Source: a virus. Taken from it: 55,374 nucleotides of DNA. The stretch lies in the IMG/VR virus record IMGVR_UViG_3300028800_000112, positions 1 to 55,374 of that record; one strand, written 5' to 3'. The number at the start of each line of letters is the position of its first letter. The first letter of the stretch is position 1. The position numbers and the translations under genes are program-made. The notes under the pieces were generated by a model. That model did not search any database. It was not told the origin of the DNA and worked only from the letters and a program-made list of their open reading frames with translations. Below are positions 45,837-52,798 of the stretch, in pieces.

Positions 45837-45986
45837 AAGTTAGATGCTCTTTTGCGACTAGCACCTGAAGCCCGATAAGTGGTTAGAGACGCCTTATCGC
45901 GCGTCTTAGGCTTTTAACGACATCCTACAGGTCGCCTACCGTAACTCGTCAGGACCAGGGTAAGTTTTGAGACATTCCAGGTCTCG

Positions 45987-46058
45987 TTGCGCAGACGGGA
46001 GTTGCACCCGCAACGGATGGATTATGAGCCCACCATGATACTGTTTCACTACCGCGCA
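45987..46058 (-). tRNA. tRNA-Met(CAT)
   Basis: Acceptor TGCGCGG/CTGCGCA, D-stem GTGA/TCAT, anticodon loop CTCATAA on GTGGG/TCCAT, T-arm GCGGG-TGCAACT-CCCGT. Elongator versus initiator is unclear: the three G-C pairs of an initiator are not all present. It could also be an Ile tRNA with modified CAT. Confidence 0.85.
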
Positions 46059-46063
46059 AAGCC

Positions 46064-46093
46064 ATCGTATCAAACTTCGTGCCCGCTTGTCAA
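46064..46093 (-). promoter_or_regulatory. promoter before tRNA-Met
   Basis: TTGACA 46088-46093, 17-18 bp spacer, ATACGA/TACGAT at 46064-46070 on the minus strand; predicted start at 46057-46058, the tRNA 5' end. It lies in the end of the 54-aa gene. Confidence 0.68.
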
Positions 46094-46234
46094 GTTCAAG
46101 CGTGACACTGTGTCAAAATCTTTGTAGATGACCCAGTATAGGTCGTCCAGGTACTCTTCATATGCCTTCGTATCGCCGGGCAAGAACACATCTTCGTAGC
46201 TCGACCTCGGTGGCATGTACCACACATCTGGCAT
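46070..46234 (-). CDS. hypothetical acidic protein (54 aa)
   Basis: GGAGG before the ATG. Product MPDVWYMPPRSSYEDVFLPG continues acidic and aromatic (AYEEYLDDLYWVIYKDFD). Unknown. Located between tRNA-Leu(GAG) and tRNA-Met. Confidence 0.68.
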   Translation of the reverse strand: MPDVWYMPPRSSYEDVFLPGDTKAYEEYLDDLYWVIYKDFDTVSRLNLTSGHEV

Positions 46235-46349
46235 GTTTCCTCCAAGTCACCCGTCCACAACGCCCGGATCTCTTGTCCACCTTAACTTACAGGGTGTGCG
46301 GAGTCAAACCGCGAGTCATGGAGTTGAACCATGAGTGGACCGGCTTACG

Positions 46350-46422
46350 TGTGCCTACGAGGATTCGAACCTCGAACCGCCGGTTCTCAGCCGGACTCGC
46401 TCTGCCGTTGGCGTACAGACAC
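46350..46422 (-). tRNA. tRNA-Leu(GAG)
   Basis: Acceptor GTGTCTG/TAGGCAC, anticodon loop CTGAGAA, T-arm CGAGG-TTCGAAT-CCTCG. It has a short variable loop, unusual for Leu in bacteria, so identity should be checked. Confidence 0.82.
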
Positions 46423-46496
46423 ATAACGCCCCCACGTTCCTACCTGGAGGGATTCGAACCCCCGTGGGGACTGGGAAGCCTGCGCAGACTTCCTTG

Positions 46497-46571
46497 TCTA
46501 GGTGGCTGGATTCGAACCAGCGTTCTCCTCCGTCCGAGGGAGGCAGATTAACCAAGCTTTCCCACACCTAG
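46497..46571 (-). tRNA. tRNA-Pro(CGG)
   Basis: Acceptor CTAGGTG/CACCTAG, anticodon arm CCTCC-CTCGGAC-GGAGG, T-arm GCTGG-TTCGAAT-CCAGC. Confidence 0.9.
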
Positions 46572-46574
46572 TCG

Positions 46575-46841
46575 TTACTCTTCTTGCGAAAACTTTGTTA
46601 TATCTTCATCTGTCGAAGCATTGGCTGCCGCCATTGCGCCGTTATCTGTTGCCCAGTTGGCATAATTACTCGCGACCATGACGTAAGCAACACCAACAGT
46701 GAGCCAAACATGAGGCTCGAATACAGCTAGTGCCAGCAAGGGCAACGTGACGATCAGCCACACTCTTGCCATGAACTTGTGGATCTTGTACTGGAGAACG
46801 GGATCACCTTCGACCCGCTCGCCAAGCATCTTCAGATTCAT
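46575..46841 (-). CDS. small membrane protein (88 aa)
   Basis: Two hydrophobic segments (FMARVWLIVTLPLLALAVF; WLTVGVAYVMVASNYANW) with an acidic end (STDEDITKFSQEE). Function unknown. It lies between two tRNA-Pro genes. Confidence 0.72.
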   Translation of the reverse strand: MNLKMLGERVEGDPVLQYKIHKFMARVWLIVTLPLLALAVFEPHVWLTVGVAYVMVASNYANWATDNGAMAAANASTDEDITKFSQEE

Positions 46842-46857
46842 GATATTCCTTCGATCG

Positions 46858-46929
46858 TCGGGCTACAAGGACTCGAACCTTGCCTATCTGCTCCCAAAGC
46901 AGATGCGCTACCCCATACACGATAGCCCG
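46858..46929 (-). tRNA. tRNA-Pro(TGG)
   Basis: Acceptor CGGGCTA/TAGCCCG, anticodon arm TCTGC-TTTGGGA-GCAGA, T-arm CAAGG-TTCGAGT-CCTTG. Confidence 0.93.
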
Positions 46930-46973
46930 TGTAGCCCGATTTGTTTTGCTTGTCTCGGAAATCACAACAAGAG

Positions 46974-47054
46974 TACAGGGCGATAGCTCTAACCGCTGAG
47001 ACTTACACGGGCACTTAGACCCGTGACCGGATTTGAACCGGCGACCACCGCCGT
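46974..47054 (-). tRNA. candidate circularly permuted tRNA-Tyr(GTA)
   Basis: Reading the minus strand: AC-GGCGG (3' side of anticodon stem), TGGTC, T-arm GCCGG-TTCAAAT-CCGGT, acceptor 3' strand CACGGGT; then CTAAGT; then acceptor 5' strand GCCCGTG, TA, D-arm with AGCGGTTA loop, TCGCC and CTGTA. GCCCGTG pairs with CACGGGT (7 of 7) and TCGCC with GGCGG (5 of 5); joined ends give loop CTGTAAC with anticodon GTA. The 3' half precedes the 5' half. See findings for doubts. Confidence 0.45.
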
Positions 47055-47083
47055 AAGCTATCCGACATAAGCGCTCATGTCAA
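47055..47083 (-). promoter_or_regulatory. promoter before the permuted tRNA module
   Basis: TTGACA 47078-47083, 17-bp spacer, TAGCTT 47055-47060 on the minus strand; predicted start about 47048. Confidence 0.72.
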
Positions 47084-47121
47084 GTTGCCACCTTAGTCGA
47101 GTAAGAATCCCGACCAACACG

Positions 47122-47194
47122 TACACCCAAAGGGAGTCGAACCCCTATTACTAGGTTCGTAGCCTAGTGCCCTGATCCATTAGACGATGGGTGC
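47122..47194 (-). tRNA. tRNA-Arg(ACG)
   Basis: Acceptor GCACCCA/TGGGTGT, anticodon arm CTAGG-CTACGAA-CCTAG, T-loop TTCGACT. An ACG anticodon would need host TadA to make inosine. Confidence 0.93.
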
Positions 47195-47314
47195 ATATGA
47201 TCAGCATAACAGCGTTCGGACGCGCGTCCCCTACTAACTGTCAGGCACTCACGGGTTAGAGCGCTGATCTGCCTAGGTCTAGCCTGCCCGTTTATCGCTT
47301 AGCGCTAGACCTTG

Positions 47315-47387
47315 CTCCGACGCATGGATTCGAACCATGATAGCCAGGTTAACAGCCTGGCGTCCTGCCTGGTTAAACGACATCGGA
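47315..47387 (-). tRNA. tRNA-Asn(GTT)
   Basis: Acceptor TCCGATG/CGTCGGA, anticodon arm CCAGG-CTGTTAA-CCTGG, T-arm CATGG-TTCGAAT-CCATG, discriminator G. Confidence 0.94.
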
Positions 47388-47465
47388 ATGTAGGGACTGT
47401 CTCGCCGTCCCACGCGCTCGATTCTTTGCTTCCGTTCCTAGGGTCGGATCACGTCTTCGAGTCAG

Positions 47466-47537
47466 CACGCCCAGTAGGATTCGAACCCACGCCAACGGTT
47501 TTGGAGACCGCCGTGCTACCGCTAACACCATGTGCGT
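47466..47537 (-). tRNA. tRNA-Trp(CCA)
   Basis: Anticodon arm GCGGT-CTCCAAA-ACCGT, D-stem GTGT/GCAC, T-arm GTGGG-TTCGAAT-CCTAC, discriminator G; acceptor pairs in six of seven positions. Confidence 0.92.
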
Positions 47538-47598
47538 ATAGTGCCCGATATTCCCGCGTCGAGCCAGCGACGGTCGTGCTATTCATCTGTATAGGATT

Positions 47599-47627
47599 AC
47601 AGTACCACACCCAGGATTACATGTCAA
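47599..47627 (-). promoter_or_regulatory. promoter at the head of the tRNA array
   Basis: TTGACA 47622-47627, 17-bp spacer, TACTGT 47599-47604 on the minus strand; overlaps the last codons of the 64-aa gene and would transcribe tRNA-Trp onward. Confidence 0.72.
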
Positions 47628-47818
47628 ATCAGCGGCGAGTCGATGCCTCCGACTCTCCAGCCCCTCTCGGGCATCGCGTCTTCAGTCTCGCTAACCCACA
47701 AGACTTCCCACGTTGTACCAGGATCGTCCTTGAGTGTTACCGTGTTGCCCGGTCTGACTTCCTTGTCGACCCAGGCGGTAGTCTCGGTAGTACCCGATTT
47801 TAGCTTGACTTGTCTCAT
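47624..47818 (-). CDS. hypothetical small beta protein (64 aa)
   Basis: MRQVKLKSGTTETTAWVDKEVRPGNTVTLKD then TTWEVLWVSE: small beta-barrel-like protein seen often near tRNA genes in actinophages. Function unknown. It sits between the ribonucleotide reductase and the tRNA array. Confidence 0.72.
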   Translation of the reverse strand: MRQVKLKSGTTETTAWVDKEVRPGNTVTLKDDPGTTWEVLWVSETEDAMPERGWRVGGIDSPLI

Positions 47819-47837
47819 ACCCGGATACTACCAGAGA

Positions 47838-49937
47838 CTACTTAACAGGGCAAGCCCCACTGGAACATTCCTCACTCGTTGAGTCCTCGACTAGCTTCGC
47901 AGCCGCCGCCTCGTAATCCTCACGTGTAATCCTATTGTACGGTGCTTGTTCCCTGCTTGCATCCACCATGATAGTCGTTCCCTTCAGCCTTGGCAAGTAC
48001 TTCGCCAAAATTTCCTGAAGCTGCGGGGAAGAATATTGCCCATCAGCGATATTGGCAGTGTACGATACCGCGTTGTCAGCCCAGTACTCCTGGTACATCG
48101 CCTGGAAGGCGAGCATGTCTTCGAGGCTGATCTCGTCAGCCGCTTCGACAACAGACTCATCGAAGTCAAGGTCGTAACGCTCCACGAGGTCTCGAACCTG
48201 GCTGACGAGGATGTCTTCCGTTGGGAAGACGACGACAGCCGTCATGCCCGATGGATCGTAAACGTCGTCTTCGACGGTGAAGCCCTGCGACATGTAATCC
48301 ATGACCTGCTCGAACTCCCGCTCATCCCTCTTCGAGAAGCGGATGCGGCGCTCGTACCACTTGGCGTAAACCGGGTGGATGCCCTCTGTAGTGCCCGGCA
48401 TCTTGGCGATCGTCCCCGTAGGCGCGACCGACGTGACCTTCACGGGCTCTGGAATCCTCAACTCGAAAGCATACCTTCTCGCCTCTTCACGCACAACCCC
48501 GCGCAGGTAACGAAGTTGCCCCGCGAGGTTCGCCACGCCGTTGCCCGCCTTCGAATGAGCGGCATCGGAGTACTTGATTCCCTGCTTGGCTAGGAAGGCT
48601 TGGACACCGAAGTGCCCGAGACCTATGCGGCGGTTCTTATCCTGAATCGCCCGCTGTCGCGAATCATTAATGTCAGCGAATGTCGATCTGATGAGGAACC
48701 TCGTCATCAACTCGTGAGCCTCTTTGAGGGCACCATAGTTGACACCGCCATAGTTGTCATAGTCGATGAACGCATCGAGGTTAACATGCCCGAGGTTGCA
48801 GGCTTCCCATGCTTCCAAAGCGATTTCACCACAAGGGTTCGTCGCGACAATAGTGCCCGTCTCACCGACCTTCGCCAGATCCGAATTCCAGTACCCAGGC
48901 TCTCCGTTTGACAGTACGGCATCACATACAGCGCCGTGAACGATCTCTGCTCTGTAATCCTGGCACATCATCGGGTCCTTGTCAAGGGCAAGCTGCTGAA
49001 GGAACTCGTCATCGATCTCGACGCTGATGTTGGTTGACCAGTGACTCGAACCGTCCTGCTTCGCCTTGATGAAGTCCATGATGTACGGGTCTTTCCAGTG
49101 ACAGACCGACATCCTGGCTGACCTTCGCTTGCCACCGGCTACAGCGCCGACAGCGATGTGATGGTCGATCTCCATCAGGTCAACAGGAGAGAAGTACCCT
49201 TGCTTGTGTGCCCGGTTGAGAACGTCACCTATGTTCTTGAGCATCATGGCGAGAGGCAGCGGTCCAGCGGCGGTACCACCTGAAGACACCAGCTGTGAAC
49301 CTTCAGGTCGGATGTATGACACGTCGAACTCGATGACAGCGGGGACATCAGAGTAATCCTGCATCGATATGTCGATGAGGTACTCAAGCGCCCTCGACCA
49401 TCCTTCCCTCGTGTCGTCAACCCAGAAACCGTTGCCGTAATGACGCCCGTCATCAGCGAGAACGGGCTCAAGCTTGCCGAAGTCTTCATGAGCCTGGTTG
49501 CAGTTGACGCGGACGTTGACCGATGTCTTCGGTGCTCCGAAGTGCTTGACGAGCCGGGTGCTGTAATTCGCTCCTACGCCACCTCCTTCGACCAGTCGCA
49601 TGAAGATAAACGCGAAGTGATCGCTGAACTTTTCTCCCCATCCCGACACATGGCAGTTGAACAAATACTGCCTGCCGGGTACGCCCGTCGCCCACAACTG
49701 CCTGCCAGCCGGAACAATGGCGAAGCGGTCCATGTAATGCGTCAGCTTGGCAAACTCAACATTGACTTCGGTGGACCACGTGGAAGGGTCGCCATATACG
49801 AGGGCGAGGTTGCCGGTGACCACGCGGTCTACCGTCTCGAACCAGTTCTCGAAAGTACCGTCATCCTTCGTACGGCTGTACGTCCTGTTGTAGACCGCTT
49901 CTCCGGTCGGTCCCCACTTTACTTTTGAGGTTGCCAA
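47838..49937 (-). CDS. nrdJ: adenosylcobalamin-dependent (class II) ribonucleotide reductase
   Basis: A 699-aa single-chain enzyme like the monomeric ribonucleoside-triphosphate reductases. Visible motifs: GVGANYS (residues ~115), the active-site NPCGEIALE (~390), EACNLGHVNLD, APTGTIAKMPGTTEGIHPVYAKWYERRIR (~530-560), TIMVDASREQAPYNRI, and C-terminal redox Cys (SEECSSGACPVK). It makes dNTPs without oxygen, using cobalamin. Starts at TTG with AGGAG seven bases before. Supplies DNA precursors during replication. Confidence 0.92.
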   Translation of the reverse strand: MATSKVKWGPTGEAVYNRTYSRTKDDGTFENWFETVDRVVTGNLALVYGDPSTWSTEVNVEFAKLTHYMDRFAIVPAGRQLWATGVPGRQYLFNCHVSGWGEKFSDHFAFIFMRLVEGGGVGANYSTRLVKHFGAPKTSVNVRVNCNQAHEDFGKLEPVLADDGRHYGNGFWVDDTREGWSRALEYLIDISMQDYSDVPAVIEFDVSYIRPEGSQLVSSGGTAAGPLPLAMMLKNIGDVLNRAHKQGYFSPVDLMEIDHHIAVGAVAGGKRRSARMSVCHWKDPYIMDFIKAKQDGSSHWSTNISVEIDDEFLQQLALDKDPMMCQDYRAEIVHGAVCDAVLSNGEPGYWNSDLAKVGETGTIVATNPCGEIALEAWEACNLGHVNLDAFIDYDNYGGVNYGALKEAHELMTRFLIRSTFADINDSRQRAIQDKNRRIGLGHFGVQAFLAKQGIKYSDAAHSKAGNGVANLAGQLRYLRGVVREEARRYAFELRIPEPVKVTSVAPTGTIAKMPGTTEGIHPVYAKWYERRIRFSKRDEREFEQVMDYMSQGFTVEDDVYDPSGMTAVVVFPTEDILVSQVRDLVERYDLDFDESVVEAADEISLEDMLAFQAMYQEYWADNAVSYTANIADGQYSSPQLQEILAKYLPRLKGTTIMVDASREQAPYNRITREDYEAAAAKLVEDSTSEECSSGACPVK

Positions 49938-49960
49938 AATGAACTCCTGAATGATAGGTA

Positions 49961-49987
49961 GAAAAGAGCCCGGCTTGACCGGGCTCT
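49961..49987 (-). terminator. Rho-independent terminator
   Basis: AGAGCCCGG pairs with CCGGGCTCT around CTTGA; on the minus strand TTTT follows. Between the peptidase and the reductase genes. Confidence 0.85.
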
Positions 49988-49989
49988 GA

Positions 49990-50805
49990 TTAGAACAACT
50001 TCTTGAGCCAGTTGGTCAGCCAGCATGTCTTCGCCGCTGGCTGCTGGGGAACTGGCTGCCCCGTGATCTGGTCAAACTCTGCGATCATCTGCTGTAGGTC
50101 GAGACCAAGCGGGTTGAGCCCGTTCTGCTCGATCCAGTCATCCGTGATGATCACCCATGCTTCGTCACCATATGCGAGCCAGAAGGCTTCATCCATTGGC
50201 TGGAGGCGACCCCACGTCACCGGGTACATGTAATCCTGGTCCCACTTTTGCAAGTCGATCGCATGCCCGCCGATAATCGGGCTGCCAGGGACAAATGTCC
50301 ACGGCTGCCCTGCGCCGAACTGATCTTCAGCCGACTGAGGCACCTGAAAGCCTAGGTACACCGTGCCGAACATGTCAAGGGCTTGCTTCATCTCGCTGAG
50401 GTTCTTGTGGTCAACCTGGGCGAACATGCGGAACTTGTGACCACCGATGCCGTTCTTCTGAACCTCTGCCAGGACGTCCTGCTCGACAGCTCCGTTGTCG
50501 TTCTGACCAGTCGCCGGGTTGTACCCGCTGACGCGGATGTAAAGATTGAGGATATCTGAATCGGGCAGGGTCAGCGTAGTGCCCCGTGAGTACGTTGTCC
50601 AAGCCTCCGTCGAGTGCCCCAGAGCGGCGCACGTGCAGTCACCCAACCTGTCGTTGAGGTACATTGGCCATCCGGATACCCGTGTGGCGTAGTCAACGAC
50701 GGATGGCGGCTGCACAGGGTCAAGGTGGTCACCCAGTTTGACTCGCGGGTGCGTTTCCTCCGAATGCGGGTCAAGCTTGCCATACTTAAAAGTGTCAAAA
50801 GCCAT
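49990..50805 (-). CDS. papain-like (C1-type) cysteine peptidase-like protein
   Basis: A 271-aa protein with LNDRLGDCTCAALGHSTEAW (catalytic Cys in G-D-C-x-C-A, residues ~50-69) and IIGGHAIDLQKWDQD (His region, ~175) followed by VTWGRLQPMDEAFWLAYGDEAWVI. This arrangement fits C1-like peptidases found in actinobacteria and phages. Possible roles are processing of a virion or host protein; no signal peptide. GGAG precedes the ATG. Confidence 0.78.
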   Translation of the reverse strand: MAFDTFKYGKLDPHSEETHPRVKLGDHLDPVQPPSVVDYATRVSGWPMYLNDRLGDCTCAALGHSTEAWTTYSRGTTLTLPDSDILNLYIRVSGYNPATGQNDNGAVEQDVLAEVQKNGIGGHKFRMFAQVDHKNLSEMKQALDMFGTVYLGFQVPQSAEDQFGAGQPWTFVPGSPIIGGHAIDLQKWDQDYMYPVTWGRLQPMDEAFWLAYGDEAWVIITDDWIEQNGLNPLGLDLQQMIAEFDQITGQPVPQQPAAKTCWLTNWLKKLF

Positions 50806-50867
50806 GTCATCTCCTGAAGTTAATAAAAGGATACCGATCAGCGCAGGATTACACTCGCGGGGAGTAG

Positions 50868-51161
50868 CTATGCCCGGTCATCGGCTGGAACAGCCTGTTC
50901 GAGGTCCATCGCGAAGCTCAGAAGAGCGGCAACGCCGTCGTAGAAGATCGAATCGGCGTCATGATCGTCGGCATCGAGCTTTTCAGCCTTGTCGATCAGC
51001 GCGATGAAGACATTGTGAGTCGTAAAACGCTCAATCTGAGCGAATCCGGATGTCAGGGCGGCTTGAAGAGCCTGTTCGTGGGTCATCCCGTGGTCAATTT
51101 CAAGCTGGTAAACCTGATGAGCGGCTTTTACAGCCGGGTTGACCGGGTTAAGCGGCATCAT
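50868..51161 (-). CDS. hypothetical helical protein (97 aa)
   Basis: Helical and acidic (AVKAAHQVYQLEIDHGMTHEQALQAALTSG; DHDADSIFYDGVAALLSFAMDLEQAV). It overlaps the WhiB-like gene by 14 nt. Unknown function. Confidence 0.72.
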   Translation of the reverse strand: MMPLNPVNPAVKAAHQVYQLEIDHGMTHEQALQAALTSGFAQIERFTTHNVFIALIDKAEKLDADDHDADSIFYDGVAALLSFAMDLEQAVPADDRA

Positions 51162-51447
51162 TGCGCTCCTCGGGCAGCAGTCCAGCCCATATGGACGTCT
51201 CTGACGGGTGCCTGGTGATGTAATCGAGGCATGCAGCCTGAACGGGGCATGACATGCAGATCATGCGGGCATAAGAAATGGCGTTACGACGGGGTATGCG
51301 CCGCCCGTCGATCATGACGGAACCGGTCATCGTCGTAACGCCGTCCCTCGTGCTCGTATCGAAGTATTTCGGGTCGTGTGAAACGCAAGCACCACGTGAC
51401 ATGAACGACGTTTCGTCGAACATAAGGTCGGGCATGAAGTCAGTCAC
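51148..51447 (-). CDS. WhiB-family iron-sulfur regulator
   Basis: A 99-aa protein with GACVSHDPKYFD (first Cys), then ARMICMSCPVQAACLDYITRHPSETSIWAGLLPEER: C-x2-C-x5-C and the G/A-x-W-x-G turn of WhiB proteins. WhiB proteins hold a 4Fe-4S cluster and bind the housekeeping sigma factor; phage copies can alter host transcription. Start is GTG 51447 or ATG 51435. Strong sign of an actinobacterial host. Confidence 0.9.
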   Translation of the reverse strand: MTDFMPDLMFDETSFMSRGACVSHDPKYFDTSTRDGVTTMTGSVMIDGRRIPRRNAISYARMICMSCPVQAACLDYITRHPSETSIWAGLLPEERNDAA

Positions 51448-51649
51448 CGGGCGTCCTCACCTGGACGACGATCCGGATTACCATTTCATCATCATCACCG
51501 ATGTCAGTCACGAGATCATCCAGCCGTTCATACGTGAACTCGTTCCGCATGTGACTGATCGCGGTATTGAGCATGTCAACGGGCAGCCCGGCGAACGACT
51601 TGACGAGTATGCCGGGAATGACGTACTCAGCTTGCAGTTTCTTATCCAT
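51440..51649 (-). CDS. hypothetical protein (69 aa), paralogue of next
   Basis: MDKKLQAEYVIPGILVKSF ... TYERLDDLVTDIGDDDEMVIRIVVQV. The end ([DL]DDLVTDIG-x-DD-x-h-V-I-x-I-V) is matched by the 68-aa gene just before it in transcription, suggesting a tandem duplication. Overlaps its neighbour by 8 nt. Unknown function. Confidence 0.72.
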   Translation of the reverse strand: MDKKLQAEYVIPGILVKSFAGLPVDMLNTAISHMRNEFTYERLDDLVTDIGDDDEMVIRIVVQVRTPGD

Positions 51650-51848
51650 GAAAGTCCGCCCCGATGATCACCTGGACGATCAGGCTGTCACCGGGACCGA
51701 TCCCAGTGAGCAAGTCGTCAACCAGGTCAAACGGCAGGTTTTCGGCAGCCGCAGCGAGCACCGAGGTGGTGAAGGCTTCGGCATCTCCTGACTCGTACCG
51801 GAGTGCCCCGCCAGGGATCGTTATCTTTACCTCGTATTCAATGTCCAT
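51642..51848 (-). CDS. hypothetical protein (68 aa), leaderless start
   Basis: MDIEYEVKITIPGGALRYESG ... LPFDLVDDLLTGIGPGDSLIVQVII. Shares its C-terminal pattern with the 69-aa neighbour. The ATG is six bases after a TATGCT -10 box, with no ribosome-binding site. Confidence 0.75.
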   Translation of the reverse strand: MDIEYEVKITIPGGALRYESGDAEAFTTSVLAAAAENLPFDLVDDLLTGIGPGDSLIVQVIIGADFHG

Positions 51849-51883
51849 GCGACGAGCATATACCCGGCACGGACTCGTGTCAA
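51849..51883 (-). promoter_or_regulatory. leaderless-type promoter
   Basis: TTGACA 51878-51883, 17-bp spacer, TATGCT 51855-51860, six bases, ATG 51848 (minus strand). Drives the cluster ending with the WhiB gene. Confidence 0.82.
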
Positions 51884-51892
51884 GGGGTAAGA

Positions 51893-52273
51893 TCAGTCTT
51901 CGCTGAGGTAGAACTTGGCGAGGTCGATCTCTGCCTTCAGCCGCTCGGCGTTGTCGGCGTATGACCGGCTGGTGAGGAAGTCACGGGCAGCGGCGAGGGC
52001 AGCCTGGCGTAGCTGGAACTTGACTTCGGCTGGTACTAGCTGGGGAGGCAGCGGAGACTGCGGAGGCGCAGGAGCGTAGCTGTCAGGAGCGGGGACACGG
52101 GGAGCGTACTCGGGCTGAGGCGCGCTGACACGGGCAGGAGCCGTTGAGGCATAACGTGGTCCGGATGGAGTCGGGTAGCCCTGAGGGGCACTGACACGGG
52201 CGGCTGGAGGCACGTGGGCATAATTCTGATCCGGTACGCCCGCGCGGGCGTCTGTGGCGTAATTAGTAGTCAC
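51893..52273 (-). CDS. hypothetical Pro/Ala-rich protein (126 aa)
   Basis: I prefer GTG 52273 (TTNYATDARAG), which has AGGAGG just before it, to an upstream ATG at 52306. Residues ~15-75 are Pro/Ala/Tyr-rich and disordered with repeated RVSAPQ and PAP; the end is a helix (KFQLRQAALAAARDFLTSRSYADNAERLKAEIDLAKF). Unknown. Confidence 0.7.
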   Translation of the reverse strand: MTTNYATDARAGVPDQNYAHVPPAARVSAPQGYPTPSGPRYASTAPARVSAPQPEYAPRVPAPDSYAPAPPQSPLPPQLVPAEVKFQLRQAALAAARDFLTSRSYADNAERLKAEIDLAKFYLSED

Positions 52274-52306
52274 TTGGTCCTCCTGATGTCTCTTGAAGAT
52301 AGTCAT

Positions 52307-52480
52307 GTTCTGATCCTACATGAGTAAGTAAGGTAAGTAAAGAGGTAAGTAAAAAATCAAAAGCTTTAAGTCAAATTTAAAGTCCCCCTCCTGCCTCCCC
52401 CACTGGGATGTCTACGACTGTACGTGCCCGGCTAGCCCGTGTCAAGCAGAACGGCAAAGAAGAAAATTTCCTGCCGGGGG
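52307..52480. promoter_or_regulatory. intergenic control region with GTAAGTAA repeats and divergent promoters
   Basis: A 170-bp gap. GTAAGTAA occurs three times (52324, 52333, 52345) in an A/T-rich tract. A minus-strand TTGACA-17-TACAGT promoter lies near 52420-52447, and the plus-strand leaderless promoter follows. It may be a regulatory or replication region. Confidence 0.5.
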
Positions 52481-52515
52481 TTGACACGACGATCCGGGCA
52501 AGGTAGTCTACGGGT
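52481..52515 (+). promoter_or_regulatory. leaderless-type promoter
   Basis: TTGACA 52481-52486, 17-bp spacer, TAGTCT 52504-52509, six bases, ATG 52516. Confidence 0.82.
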
Positions 52516-52773
52516 ATGAGCAAGTGGAACGGACGGGTACACGGGCGAGACCGGCGGCAGCTAGAACGACAGCTAGATGCAGCCGGTCTGGGCGAAGACG
52601 CCGTGTTCAGCATATTGTGGCTGGCGACGGAGTTCGGACGGGTAACGGTTGACACGTACGACAAGACAGAGTACGGTGACAGGGTGTCACTGACGGTGGG
52701 CGTAAGGACAGCAGCAGAGACGAAGGACATCGTGGAATTCAGCATCGAGACGAAGGAGCACCCTTACGGGTGA
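52516..52773 (+). CDS. hypothetical protein (85 aa), leaderless start
   Basis: MSKWNGRVHGRDRRQLERQLDAAGLGEDAVFSIL and then strands. A basic N-terminal helix and mixed alpha/beta remainder. Unknown. No ribosome-binding site. Confidence 0.78.
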   Translation: MSKWNGRVHGRDRRQLERQLDAAGLGEDAVFSILWLATEFGRVTVDTYDKTEYGDRVSLTVGVRTAAETKDIVEFSIETKEHPYG

Positions 52774-52798
52774 AATATGGAAGTACCAGGATGGCGAC

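Noticed and set aside
46255-46345. Two tandem T-arm-like hairpins (CATGG-TTCAACT-CCATG and GCGG-TTTGACT-CCGC)
   Set aside because: No acceptor or D-arm could be matched; noted only as tRNA debris.
46435-46497. Canonical T-arm GGGGG-TTCGAAT-CCCTC after tRNA-Pro(CGG)
   Set aside because: No partner for its acceptor strand CAGGTAG was found, so it is a 3' half without a gene.
52377-52745. 122-aa minus-strand open frame
   Set aside because: It covers the leaderless promoter and the plus-strand gene; Ser/Arg-rich text and no ribosome-binding site mark it as a shadow frame.
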